A stretch of 30,153 bases of DNA, taken from positions 1-30,153 of the forward strand of contig JBDTOX010000001.1 of assembly GCA_039933015.1 (NCBI GenBank). Direction: 5' to 3'. Below, piece after piece: positions 1-6,534 of this stretch (the stretch's first letter is position 1; each line of letters begins with the position of its first letter). The position numbers were made by a program, and so were the translations under genes. This stretch comes from JBDTOX01 sp039933015. GTDB taxonomy: Bacteria; Pseudomonadota; Gammaproteobacteria; Burkholderiales; Methylophilaceae. The notes below the pieces were generated by a model. It did not search any database. It worked only from the letters and a program-made list of their open reading frames with translations, and was not told the DNA's origin.

Positions 1-2
1 GT

Positions 3-179
3 CCGCATTGCCATGCGCCGCTTATCGTGCGCGATTGGTATCAGATCAATCAATATCGCCTGACCAGGGACGGAGCTTGTCCAATTTGTTCCAGTAGCAT
101 AGCCGGGAAGTTTGCCGAACAATCTGGGCATTTCGGCAGAAAGCGTATCCCGATTGCGATCAATATGGCGCATGTGTAA
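3..179 (+). CDS. amrS: AmmeMemoRadiSam system radical SAM enzyme, C-terminal fragment (cut by window edge)
   Basis: The reading frame is open from the left edge of the window to a TAA and gives the last 58 residues of a longer protein. Two cysteine pairs are visible, one at the edge (CHAPLIVRDWYQ, with its partner presumably outside the window) and CPICSSSIAGKF near residue 26. The tail FGRKRIPIAIN closely resembles the end of the radical SAM member of the AmmeMemoRadiSam system, where a zinc-ribbon-like segment precedes a basic end. The catalytic CxxxCxxC cluster motif would lie upstream and cannot be seen. In this family the radical SAM enzyme occurs with AMMECR1 and MEMO1 homologues and its substrate is unsettled. 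The assignment rests on recalled C-terminal similarity only. Confidence 0.7.
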   Translation, partial: PHCHAPLIVRDWYQINQYRLTRDGACPICSSSIAGKFAEQSGHFGRKRIPIAINMAHV

Positions 180-189
180 ATAGATATCC

Positions 190-394
190 ATGTTGACTGA
201 CCTGCCCCCTTACGCCGTACCATTTTTGAGTTCGGAAGCTCGGTTGTTGACCATTACAAAAGGATCTATTACAAAAGGATCTATCCATCATTCCTGGTGC
301 GACGCACCTGTTTGAAGAGCCAGGAACCTTGGAAGACGTAGCGCACCAAGCTGCTGCATGGTTCGTCCGACACCTCGTCATAGACGCGGTCTAA
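190..394 (+). pseudogene. Remnant of a dienelactone-hydrolase-like alpha/beta hydrolase, 3' end with frameshifting insertion
   Basis: Positions 287-394 translate to IIPGATHLFEEPGTLEDV and then a Trp-Phe-containing tail ending in TAA. This is the typical C-terminus of alpha/beta hydrolases of the dienelactone hydrolase type, with the catalytic His in GATHLF. Just upstream, positions 223-252 in another frame read LSSEARLLT, which would join naturally to IIPGATH. The two frames are separated by 34 bases (about 256-289) holding a perfect 15-bp tandem repeat, so the shift is explained by the insertion. No start, nucleophile elbow or N-terminal part is present. The TAA overlaps the stop codon of the convergent phosphoribosyltransferase. 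Family members are often encoded beside or fused to phosphoribosyltransferases, which fits the neighbour. Confidence 0.65.
253..282. repeat. Perfect tandem duplication of a 15-bp unit
   Basis: ATTACAAAAGGATCT occurs twice without a gap (253-267 and 268-282). It lies inside the 34-base segment that breaks the hydrolase remnant, and is flanked by CCAT on both sides (251-254 and 286-289). Confidence 0.9.
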
Positions 395-1020
395 TCCTCG
401 CTTCGTAAAAGCTTGATGACTTCTTCATCCTCGACTTGTGGGAAATGCCTATAAAACTGCCCGACTGCCTGAAAATTTCCAGGTGATTGAAGGCACACGG
501 TCTCATCTGCCAATCTGGATATCTTTTCCAACGTTTCAGGAGGTGAAACGGGGACCGCGCATATCAGCCTGGCGGGATGCCTGGCACGCAGACCGTGCAG
601 TGCAGAGATCATGGTTGCGCCTGTAGCGAGACCGTCGTCGATGACGATAACGATGCGCCCAGCAGGGTCCACCGGCGCACGCACCGGCGTGTACTGGGCA
701 CGACGCTTACGAATGGTTTCCATCTGCGTCTTTTTCTCATATTCGATATAGTCAGCGCTGCCGCCGACAGATGCGGCATGATCGGCAATATAAGTCCAGC
801 CGCTTTCATCCACCGAGCCGATGGCCAATTCTGGCTGATACGGCGCACGCAGCTTGCGTACCAGCACAACATCGTATGAGCCCTCAAGCTCATGCGCAAT
901 AATCTTCGCCATCGGCACAGCACCACGTGGAATGGCGAGAATGAGTGGGTGCTTGCCCCGATAATCCTTAAGTTTTTCCGCAAGTATCAGCGCGGCTTCA
1001 TCACGATCTTGGAACATCAT
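391..1020 (-). CDS. Phosphoribosyltransferase family protein
   Basis: The product has 209 residues. The PRPP-binding signature of type I phosphoribosyltransferases is clear: VIVIDDGLATGATM at about residues 124-137, preceded by a hydrophobic strand. An N-terminal ILAIPRGAVPMAKIIA (28-43) and VLVRKLRAP (52-60) match the group often annotated as 'predicted phosphoribosyltransferase' and commonly fused to, or next to, a dienelactone-hydrolase-like protein. The substrate base is unknown. The gene follows the other phosphoribosyltransferase with a 20-base overlap, so the two are probably co-translated. Its stop codon overlaps that of the broken hydrolase gene on the other strand. Two Met codons open the frame (ATG ATG at 1020 and 1017); the first was chosen, with no strong ribosome binding site to decide. 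Confidence 0.85.
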   Translation of the reverse strand: MMFQDRDEAALILAEKLKDYRGKHPLILAIPRGAVPMAKIIAHELEGSYDVVLVRKLRAPYQPELAIGSVDESGWTYIADHAASVGGSADYIEYEKKTQMETIRKRRAQYTPVRAPVDPAGRIVIVIDDGLATGATMISALHGLRARHPARLICAVPVSPPETLEKISRLADETVCLQSPGNFQAVGQFYRHFPQVEDEEVIKLLRSED

Positions 1021-1603
1021 GGATTTTCAGTGCCTGTTCATTAATAGTGGGTTTTAGCAGGTCTATCTTGAATTCGGCTTCATAAGGCGGCACGTTGCAT
1101 TCAATGATGTCTGACGGCGCGACGTCAAGTCGCACGCCGACAATATCGGTGCGCACCGGCAGCTTTTTCGCACCACGGTCTACCAAAACTACCGTGCGGA
1201 TTTCAGCGGCCTGCTTTCTCGCCAGATATTCCACGGCGCGTAACATGGAGTGGCCGCGGTACATGACATCGTCCACGACCAATACAGTGGCGCCAGCGAG
1301 GTCGAGAGAGGCGTGCCGGGGGTTCTCCGTCAGCCTTGTTTCAGGGTGGAGTAGCGTCAAATCATCAGCGTAGCGTTTGATCTGTAAATTCATCAAGCCC
1401 ATATTGGCCAGTTTGAAATGGCTCATCAACCGGGCATGCAACATTTCAGCAAGTGGCGCGCCACGACGCAGGATGCCAACAATCATGACGCGTTCCTTCT
1501 TGGTCAGAAACGCGGCAGCTTGCCAGGCCATGTTATCAAGTACAGCATCAAGTTGGGTTGCCTGATAAAGACAGGTTCTATTTCCGAATGGTGAAAATTC
1601 CAA
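1001..1603 (-). CDS. PyrR-like phosphoribosyltransferase
   Basis: The protein has 200 residues and a type I phosphoribosyltransferase fold. The PRPP loop is VLVVDDVMYRGHSM at 107-120, an early strand/loop IVGILRRGAPLAE lies at 41-53, and a C-terminal LVDRGAKKLPVRTDIVG resembles PyrR and uracil/hypoxanthine phosphoribosyltransferases. PyrR members either regulate pyrimidine genes by RNA binding or make UMP from uracil; nothing here shows which. The start is TTG at 1603, supported by an AAGGAG seven bases upstream. It overlaps the next phosphoribosyltransferase by 20 bases, suggesting an operon of two paralogous enzymes. No pyrimidine gene is adjacent, so I would not call it pyrR without phylogeny. 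Confidence 0.8.
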   Translation of the reverse strand: MEFSPFGNRTCLYQATQLDAVLDNMAWQAAAFLTKKERVMIVGILRRGAPLAEMLHARLMSHFKLANMGLMNLQIKRYADDLTLLHPETRLTENPRHASLDLAGATVLVVDDVMYRGHSMLRAVEYLARKQAAEIRTVVLVDRGAKKLPVRTDIVGVRLDVAPSDIIECNVPPYEAEFKIDLLKPTINEQALKIHDVPRS

Positions 1604-1737
1604 TCACAGTCTCCTTCAGGCTATCTTTTTGATAGTGACCCTCAGATCGGCCGCCAGAATACGAGTTTTTGATGCTTTTTGTGCCCCTCACGCAGCGATT
1701 GCCGTTTGACAGCATAGTTGTTCGGTAATGACCAGAT

Positions 1738-1755
1738 ATTTGCCTTGTGGCAAAT
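1738..1755. repeat. Short inverted repeat in the 1604-1884 intergenic region
   Basis: ATTTGCC and GGCAAAT form a 7-bp stem around a TTGT loop. It lies between the barrel gene (ending at 1885 on the minus strand) and the phosphoribosyltransferase pair, in front of the pair as transcribed only if read on the minus strand upstream of 1603. There is no T-run on either side, so a terminator is not supported. The rest of this gap shows no gene. Confidence 0.4.
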
Positions 1756-1884
1756 GCACCAAGAGGTAGCGGCCATCAGCTGTCAATACCAAACACTATA
1801 CTCCGATGCGTGTCCTGAATTTGCACCCTGACCTCGATCAGCAGCGCTACTCTCTGGCAGCGATTCAATAGCCGGCAAGCTGCA

Positions 1885-2841
1885 TCAGAACAGGGTGCTG
1901 ACACCGAAAGCCGCCGACCAGTCAGCTGTCAGCTGCCTGCCGTTGACATACTGGTAGATTGGTTTTTGCAGGAATCCGTAAATCTGCGTGTCAGACGTGA
2001 TGCGGTAGCTGAAGCCGGGGCTGACATTGACCGAGCGTCCGCCCGAATCCGCAGGCTCGGCATTGCTGCCGCTATCCCTGGATTTATGCTGCAGATTAAG
2101 CTGCAGCAGCAGATTGAGGTCCGGCGTTGCGCTGTAATTCAGGCCTGTATCCACGCCCAGCTTGCGGCCGGGCTTGAAGTCGTCACGCTCATGCAGCGTC
2201 TGTTGCCACAAGCCTTGTACAAACCAGGCCATATTACCCATACGGTGATTGTAATAGGCGCCGAGCAGGCTATCGACACTGCCAGTACCTGGTTGCAAGG
2301 TACGTTCAGCCTCTTCACCCGCACTATTTTTCTTGCTGATACTACCGGTAGGCAGCTTGAGGCCAAAACGGATACCGGCGTTGCTTATCTTGTCCTGATA
2401 AAAACTGTAGCGCGCCAGCGCCTGCACATCACCGATGCCGGAAAAATTCCATTTTTCCAGCTCTGGCTCTACGCCGCCTATCCCATCATCTTCATTATGA
2501 ATATGCTTGTGAGCGCGATCTACCATCGGCACTTTCAGGGTCAGCCCCCATTGCGGGTTAATGTTCCAATCCAGGGTAGCCAATAGATTGCGATTGAGCG
2601 TACGCACCTCATCATGTTTATCCACTTCGCCCAATGGTTGTGTTTTATGTGAGCCATGACGCAGCTGATCCTGATCAATGAATTCAGCACGCAAATCCAG
2701 CCTTACACCCGGCTTGCCGCCCATGCCCTGCACGTCCCAGTCTGTGCTCAGGCTACAAAAAGCGCCGCCACAACTAGCTTGCGCACTGGCGACAGGCAAC
2801 AATCCCGCTATCAGTATGAATGTTTTCATTGTGAACCGCAT
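1885..2841 (-). CDS. Predicted outer-membrane beta-barrel protein (phenol-degradation MetA / transporter-like)
   Basis: The product has 318 residues and opens with a Sec signal peptide (Met-Lys, then a hydrophobic stretch ending ASAQA, cleavage likely before SCGGAFC). The mature part alternates polar and hydrophobic residues as in beta strands, contains many aromatic girdle residues, and ends in Phe as outer-membrane barrels do (FGVSTLF). The general pattern resembles the 'MetA pathway of phenol degradation' / putative transporter family. Two cysteines stand close together right after the signal peptide (SCGGAFC). A GGGAG sequence eight bases before the ATG at 2841 favours that start over Met-5. 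The function is not known; a role in small-molecule or metal uptake is only a guess from the DUF2946 neighbour. Confidence 0.65.
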   Translation of the reverse strand: MRFTMKTFILIAGLLPVASAQASCGGAFCSLSTDWDVQGMGGKPGVRLDLRAEFIDQDQLRHGSHKTQPLGEVDKHDEVRTLNRNLLATLDWNINPQWGLTLKVPMVDRAHKHIHNEDDGIGGVEPELEKWNFSGIGDVQALARYSFYQDKISNAGIRFGLKLPTGSISKKNSAGEEAERTLQPGTGSVDSLLGAYYNHRMGNMAWFVQGLWQQTLHERDDFKPGRKLGVDTGLNYSATPDLNLLLQLNLQHKSRDSGSNAEPADSGGRSVNVSPGFSYRITSDTQIYGFLQKPIYQYVNGRQLTADWSAAFGVSTLF

Positions 2842-2907
2842 TTGATAATCTCCCTCTAAATTCTCAGCCGCGCAATAAGACTGCGCGATCTAAAGTCAGT
2901 GTAAACA

Positions 2908-2934
2908 CCGCCGGTCAGCATTGATAGCTGGCGG
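2908..2934 (-). terminator. Hairpin downstream of the DUF2946 gene
   Basis: CCGCC (2908-2912) pairs with GGCGG (2930-2934) and AGC (2917-2919) with GCT (2927-2929), with a four-base bulge and a seven-base loop. On the minus strand it lies 21 bases after the DUF2946 stop and is followed by a weak TGTTT. It could be a weak terminator or a structure between the two genes. Confidence 0.35.
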
Positions 2935-2954
2935 CATAAATACGTGCGTAAGCT

Positions 2955-3395
2955 TTAGTAAAGTACAGGTGGAGCTTGGGAAGGATTTGCAGATTGATAG
3001 TGGGGAGATATAACGGGGGCAATATACGTCTCGGCAAGCCGGGCTCTCTGGCCAGTTGCCACAAACACAAAGGAGGCTGTCACAGGCGGCAAGCCAATGG
3101 AACCGGCATGGCTGAAACAGTAGGGACAGTGTTCGACATGCATGCCCATTTTGTCTTGCGCTGGCTGGGTTGGGATGTGCAAACCCGGCTGGCTACTTGC
3201 CCCTGAAATGGCATCACTGGCGATAAGCTGAGTGCCCTGCGCGGTGCACAGTTCCTGCCACAAAGTCTGTGGTGTATTTTTTGCAGGGATTGCGTGGGCA
3301 ATCGTGGGCGCAAGCGCTGAAAACACCATTGCCGCGATGGCAATCCAGCTGGCGAGACGGGTGCTCATAAACCCGATATGGTGACGATGGCACAT
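2955..3395 (-). CDS. DUF2946 family protein
   Basis: The product has 146 residues. An N-terminal hydrophobic segment (about residues 12-35, ending in AHA) is a signal peptide or anchor. The body contains HCPYCFSHAG near residue 90 with the CxxC-like pair typical of DUF2946, an upstream Cys in ELCTAQG, and an Ala/Pro-rich end (SQAPPVLY) as in other members. DUF2946 proteins are small periplasmic or membrane proteins often seen near copper- or metal-related and TonB/outer-membrane genes; the biochemical role is not established. Met-10 (position 3368) is an alternative start that would leave a more standard signal peptide. It precedes the barrel protein gene on the same strand by about 110 bases. 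Confidence 0.7.
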   Translation of the reverse strand: MCHRHHIGFMSTRLASWIAIAAMVFSALAPTIAHAIPAKNTPQTLWQELCTAQGTQLIASDAISGASSQPGLHIPTQPAQDKMGMHVEHCPYCFSHAGSIGLPPVTASFVFVATGQRARLAETYIAPVISPHYQSANPSQAPPVLY

Positions 3396-3480
3396 GGAAT
3401 TACTTTATCTGCAATCAGCCTTACGCTCAACCACTTTCCAGCTATTGGCGTCAGGAAATATCATCTGACAAACGATGAAT

Positions 3481-3621
3481 TCAGCCTAAACCAATCATGT
3501 GCATGAAAAGCCGCAGGCCATAGGCAACCAAAGCCAGGGCCAGGACACTGGCCACCCAGATCAACACCAGCCAGCCTAACCTTCTCAGCCACAGATACTG
3601 CCCGGGCTGGCGACTATCCAT
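3481..3621 (-). CDS. DUF2474 small membrane protein of the cyanide-insensitive oxidase operon
   Basis: The product has 46 residues with one transmembrane helix (WLVLIWVASVLALALVAYGL). The pattern Leu-Arg-Arg-Leu-Gly-Trp before the helix and a Leu-Arg-Leu-Phe-Met end after it match DUF2474. Such proteins are found after cioB/cydB of CIO-type bd oxidases, in the position that CydX takes in E. coli. The ATG at 3621 overlaps the cydB stop (TGATG), which shows translational coupling. A longer open frame upstream of this ATG lies inside cydB and is not needed. A function as an accessory subunit or stabiliser is inferred from position. Confidence 0.8.
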   Translation of the reverse strand: MDSRQPGQYLWLRRLGWLVLIWVASVLALALVAYGLRLFMHMIGLG

Positions 3622-4628
3622 CAGTGGTAACCATCTTCCGCCCGAACCTTGCCACGGAATACATAATAGGCCCATGCCGTATAGGCCAGGATGACAGGAA
3701 TAATAATCAGGGTGCCGACCAAAGTGAATAGCTGACTTTGAGGCGGTGCAGCGGCATCCCAGATCGAGATATTCGGTGGGATGACATTAGGCCACAAGCT
3801 GATGGCCAGGCCTATGTACCCCAGGAAAATAATGCAGAGCGCATACATAAATGGCGCAACATCGGGACCACGCTTGAGCGAGCGCAGGAGTAAAAGCATG
3901 CAGAGCCCGACCAGTAGCGGCACCGGCGAAAACCAGAAAAGATTGGGTAGCGTAAACCAGCGCTGTGCAATCTCGGCGTGTGTCAGCGGCGTCCAGATAC
4001 TGATGATGACGATCGCTGCCAGTATTACCAAGGCCAAAGGTTTCGTGACATCAATCATGCGTTTTTGCAGATCACCTTCGGTTTTCCAGATCAGCCAGCA
4101 ACTACCCAGCAGTGAATAGGCAACTACAACACCCAGGCCCGTAAATAACGGGAATGGCGCCAGCCAATCTAACGCGCCGCCTGAAAACTCACGGTTCGTA
4201 ATCGCAATGCCATCGATATAGGCGCCTAACGTCACGCCCTGGAAAAATGCGGCAACTACTGAGCCGCCTATGAAAGCCTTATCCCAGATGTGGCGTTCAT
4301 GATCGAGCGCCTTGAAACGGAATTCAAAAGCAACACCGCGAAAAATCAAACCCAGCAGCATGAAAATCAATGGCAGGTAAAGCGCACTGAGGATGATGGA
4401 ATAAGCCAAGGGAAACGCTGCAAACAAGCCAGCCCCGCCCAGCACCAGCCAGGTCTCGTTGCCGTCCCATACCGGGGCTACCGTGTTCATCATCACGTCC
4501 CTATCCTCACGGGCCGGCACGAAAGGGTAAAGCATCCCTATGCCTAGGTCGAAGCCGTCCATCACGACGTACATCATCACGCCAAAAAATATGATGACGG
4601 CCCAGACAAAAGATAGATCAAAATTCAT
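3621..4628 (-). CDS. cydB: Cytochrome bd-type ubiquinol oxidase subunit II (CIO type)
   Basis: The product has 335 residues and is highly hydrophobic, with about eight to nine membrane segments. The N-terminal VMMYVVMDGFDLGIGMLYPF and the following PVWDGNETWLVLGGAGLFAA are hallmark CydB/CioB sequences; the Trp-Asp-Gly-Asn-Glu-Thr-Trp stretch is nearly invariant. With CydA it forms the bd quinol oxidase, reducing oxygen to water in the inner membrane without pumping protons. ATG at 4628 is preceded by AGGAG ten bases upstream, inside the end of cydA. A GTG at 4634 directly after the cydA stop is an alternative start (two extra residues). It lies between cydA and the DUF2474 gene in one operon. 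Confidence 0.95.
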   Translation of the reverse strand: MNFDLSFVWAVIIFFGVMMYVVMDGFDLGIGMLYPFVPAREDRDVMMNTVAPVWDGNETWLVLGGAGLFAAFPLAYSIILSALYLPLIFMLLGLIFRGVAFEFRFKALDHERHIWDKAFIGGSVVAAFFQGVTLGAYIDGIAITNREFSGGALDWLAPFPLFTGLGVVVAYSLLGSCWLIWKTEGDLQKRMIDVTKPLALVILAAIVIISIWTPLTHAEIAQRWFTLPNLFWFSPVPLLVGLCMLLLLRSLKRGPDVAPFMYALCIIFLGYIGLAISLWPNVIPPNISIWDAAAPPQSQLFTLVGTLIIIPVILAYTAWAYYVFRGKVRAEDGYH

Positions 4629-4634
4629 CAACAC

Positions 4635-6047
4635 TCAGCTCCTGCTATCTGAAATCTGGGATTCAACCGCAGCGGACATAGGCCGCATCGAATGCCGCTC
4701 CTCGCCGGGGCCGCCAGTGCTTGGTAGATCGCCCTCATGCAGGACTGGGCCCTTGCGCACAAGCCGCAGCACATAAGCGATGCCGATGCCGAATACAAAG
4801 CAGTACACTATCAGGAAAAGCGCTAACGAAACCGCAAGCGTGCTGACATCATGCCTGGAAACCGCATCGGCGGTACGCATGACGCCATAGACCACCCATG
4901 GCTGACGGCCTATTTCCGTCGTAAGCCAGCCAGCCAGCATCGCTACCAAGCCAGTCGGGCCCATTAATAATACAAACCGCAAATATGATCGCGATTCGTA
5001 CAGTTTATGTCCGTGGCGCAACAGCAGGCTCCAAAAACCGAGCAGAATCATGAGCATGCCCAAGCCAACCATAATACGGAAAGTCCAGAAAATAGTGGTG
5101 GAATTGGGCCGGTCTTCTGGTGCAAACTCTTTCAGGCCCTTGATCTGGCCATCCCAGGTATGGGTAAGAATCAGGCTGCCCATATGCGGTACGGACAAAG
5201 CAAAGCGCGTTTCCTCGCGCTCCATATCGGGCCAGCCAAACAGCAGTAACGGCAGCCCTTCGCCCGGATAGCTTTCCCAGTGTCCTTCCAGTGCTGCCAC
5301 TTTGGCTGGTTGATACTTCAATGTGTTGAGACCATGGAAATCGCCGACGATGGCTTGTATCGGAGCAACAATCAGCACCATCCACATAGCCATGGACAGC
5401 ATTTTACGCACAGCAGGATTATCTTTTTTACGCAGCAGATGCCAGGCAGCCGAGGCACCTACGAACAAAGCCGTGGCAAGGAAAGCGGCAATGCCCATGT
5501 GCGCCAGTCGATATGGAAAAGATGGGTTGAAGATGATGGCGAGCCAATCCACCGGGATAACAACGCCATTCACAATTTCATATCCCTGCGGAGTCTGCAT
5601 CCAGCTGTTTGAAGCCAATATCCAGGTCATGGAGACTAATGTGCCCAGCGCCACCATGGCGCTGGAGAAGAAGTGCAGACCGGGTCCGACGCGGTTCCAG
5701 CCAAACAGCATAACACCCAGGAAGCCTGCTTCGAGGAAGAAGGCAGTTAGTACCTCGTAGGCGAGCAAAGGGCCGGTCACGCTACCGGCAAACTGGGAGA
5801 AGCCGCCCCAATTAGTGCCGAACTGGTAAGCCATGACGAGACCGGATACCACGCCCATGCCGAACGTGACCCCGAAGATCTTCAGCCAGAAATGGTAAAG
5901 GTCCTTGTAGACCTGCTCTTTGGTCTTGAGCCAGCAGGCTTCAAGCACGACCAGATAGCTTGCCAGGCCAATGGTAATGGCCGGGAAAATGATATGGAAA
6001 GAGATTGTGAATCCAAACTGAATTCTGGCTAAGTCGAGTGCCGTCAT
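4635..6047 (-). CDS. cydA: Cytochrome bd-type ubiquinol oxidase subunit I (CIO type)
   Basis: The product has 470 residues, shorter than E. coli CydA because the quinol-binding Q loop is short, as in cyanide-insensitive (CioA-like) oxidases. Candidate haem ligands are present: His-18 (SFHIIFPA), His-183 (YRLAHMG) and Met-326 (FRIMVGLG). Acidic residues Glu-98 and Glu-106 sit in YEVLTAFFLEAG, the Q-loop motif KYQPAK is at 244-249 and GRQPW at 380-384. It oxidises ubiquinol and reduces oxygen at the haem b595/d site. The bd oxidases usually serve low-oxygen or stress respiration. No clear Shine-Dalgarno precedes the ATG. A 40-codon ORF with a good one lies 69 bases upstream on the same strand. 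The C-terminal 35 residues are polar and poorly conserved. Confidence 0.95.
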   Translation of the reverse strand: MTALDLARIQFGFTISFHIIFPAITIGLASYLVVLEACWLKTKEQVYKDLYHFWLKIFGVTFGMGVVSGLVMAYQFGTNWGGFSQFAGSVTGPLLAYEVLTAFFLEAGFLGVMLFGWNRVGPGLHFFSSAMVALGTLVSMTWILASNSWMQTPQGYEIVNGVVIPVDWLAIIFNPSFPYRLAHMGIAAFLATALFVGASAAWHLLRKKDNPAVRKMLSMAMWMVLIVAPIQAIVGDFHGLNTLKYQPAKVAALEGHWESYPGEGLPLLLFGWPDMEREETRFALSVPHMGSLILTHTWDGQIKGLKEFAPEDRPNSTTIFWTFRIMVGLGMLMILLGFWSLLLRHGHKLYESRSYLRFVLLMGPTGLVAMLAGWLTTEIGRQPWVVYGVMRTADAVSRHDVSTLAVSLALFLIVYCFVFGIGIAYVLRLVRKGPVLHEGDLPSTGGPGEERHSMRPMSAAVESQISDSRS

Positions 6048-6116
6048 GGTATGTCTTATTATTTGCTGTTATTAAAGATAAGCCTTCTAAAATCTCAACC
6101 ACTATGATGCTGCAAT

Positions 6117-6239
6117 TTAAGTGTGTACTTTTAAAACATGGTCAGCAAGACTGAAAGCCCCCCAAAATGGTAACAAGCAAATTGACAGCTTTTGCAATTC
6201 AGCCAATACGTCAGCATCTGACAAGTCGTAATTAGACAT
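6117..6239 (-). CDS. Small ORF (40 codons) upstream of cydA, unknown function
   Basis: ATG at 6239 is preceded by GGAGAAAAGTG, that is GGAG with seven bases of spacing, better than the signal in front of cydA itself. The peptide begins MSNYDLSDADVLAELQ, continues through a hydrophobic middle with CLLPFWGAFSL and ends LKVHT. It lies 69 bases before cydA on the same strand, so it would be carried on the cyd message. The first 16 residues vaguely recall the start of XRE-type regulators, which would make it a truncated regulator; this is a weak impression. Alternatives are a leader peptide, a small membrane protein, or chance. Too short for standard gene callers. Confidence 0.4.
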   Translation of the reverse strand: MSNYDLSDADVLAELQKLSICLLPFWGAFSLADHVLKVHT

Positions 6240-6259
6240 CACTTTTCTCCATGAAATGC

Positions 6260-6279
6260 ACTCATCTCAGCAGATGAGT
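6260..6279. repeat. Inverted repeat upstream of the small ORF
   Basis: ACTCATCT and AGATGAGT form an 8-bp perfect stem with a CAGC loop, located 20 bases before the ATG of the small ORF on the minus strand. It could be an operator or an RNA hairpin in the leader. Confidence 0.5.
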
Positions 6280-6311
6280 AAATCCTCCATGGATGAGCGC
6301 CATTGTTCGGT

Positions 6312-6339
6312 TGCTGCAAGCCATCCTTGGCTTGCAGCA
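6312..6339. repeat. Strong 12-bp hairpin in the cydA-pcnB gap
   Basis: TGCTGCAAGCCA and TGGCTTGCAGCA are exact complements around a TCCT loop. Neither strand has a T-run after the stem, so an intrinsic terminator is unlikely. If the cyd message starts upstream, this stem would sit in its 5' leader. Confidence 0.6.
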
Positions 6340-6443
6340 CATAGCAGACATACGCCATGCCATGCATTGACCAAGCAGGTAGTAACGTAAATTCGCATTA
6401 CGTCTTCATGCCACAACAGCGCCCTGGGCATAGCATTATTTCA

Positions 6444-6462
6444 AATTGCATTAAATGCAATT
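6444..6462. promoter_or_regulatory. Palindromic operator-like site before pcnB
   Basis: AATTGCATT-A-AATGCAATT is a perfect palindrome with 9-base arms. Its centre lies about 47 bases upstream of the start point expected from the TATAAT at 6488-6493. No good -35 hexamer is found at 16-18 bases from that -10. An activator or repressor binding here is a reasonable inference; the factor is unknown. Confidence 0.45.
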
Positions 6463-6487
6463 CAGCCTAGAAGACTGGGCTTTACGT

Positions 6488-6493
6488 TATAAT
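6488..6493 (+). promoter_or_regulatory. Probable -10 element for pcnB
   Basis: A consensus TATAAT lies 41 bases before the pcnB start codon. No -35 match at standard spacing is seen; the nearest, TTCAGC (6461-6466), is 21 bases away. Confidence 0.5.
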
Positions 6494-6534
6494 TTGCCCA
6501 CTTAGCACTTTATGGATGCACAGGCTGCACCTCG

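Larger units (their letters stand above)
6048..6534. other. 487-bp divergent intergenic region between cydA and pcnB
   Basis: This is the longest gene-free stretch by standard annotation. On the minus strand it holds a small ORF with a strong ribosome binding site (6117-6239). It also holds four inverted repeats: 6260-6279 (8-bp stem, CAGC loop), 6312-6339 (12-bp stem, TCCT loop), 6385-6403 (6-bp stem) and 6444-6462 (9-bp arms, 1-base centre). A TATAAT for pcnB lies at 6488-6493. I find no TTGAT-N4-ATCAA FNR-type box. Confidence 0.7.

Noticed and set aside
160..381. 73-codon ORF on the minus strand near the left end
   Set aside because: It overlaps the amrS end and the hydrolase remnant, has odd composition (many Cys, Ser, Arg), no ribosome binding site and no recognisable family.
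1966..2586. 206-codon ORF on the plus strand
   Set aside because: It lies fully antisense to the barrel protein gene, which has a signal peptide and ribosome binding site; the ORF is a shadow.
6180..6199. AATTG/CAATT repeat as an FNR- or regulator-binding site for cydA
   Set aside because: Only 5-base arms with a 10-base spacer, within the small ORF, not matching TTGAT-N4-ATCAA.
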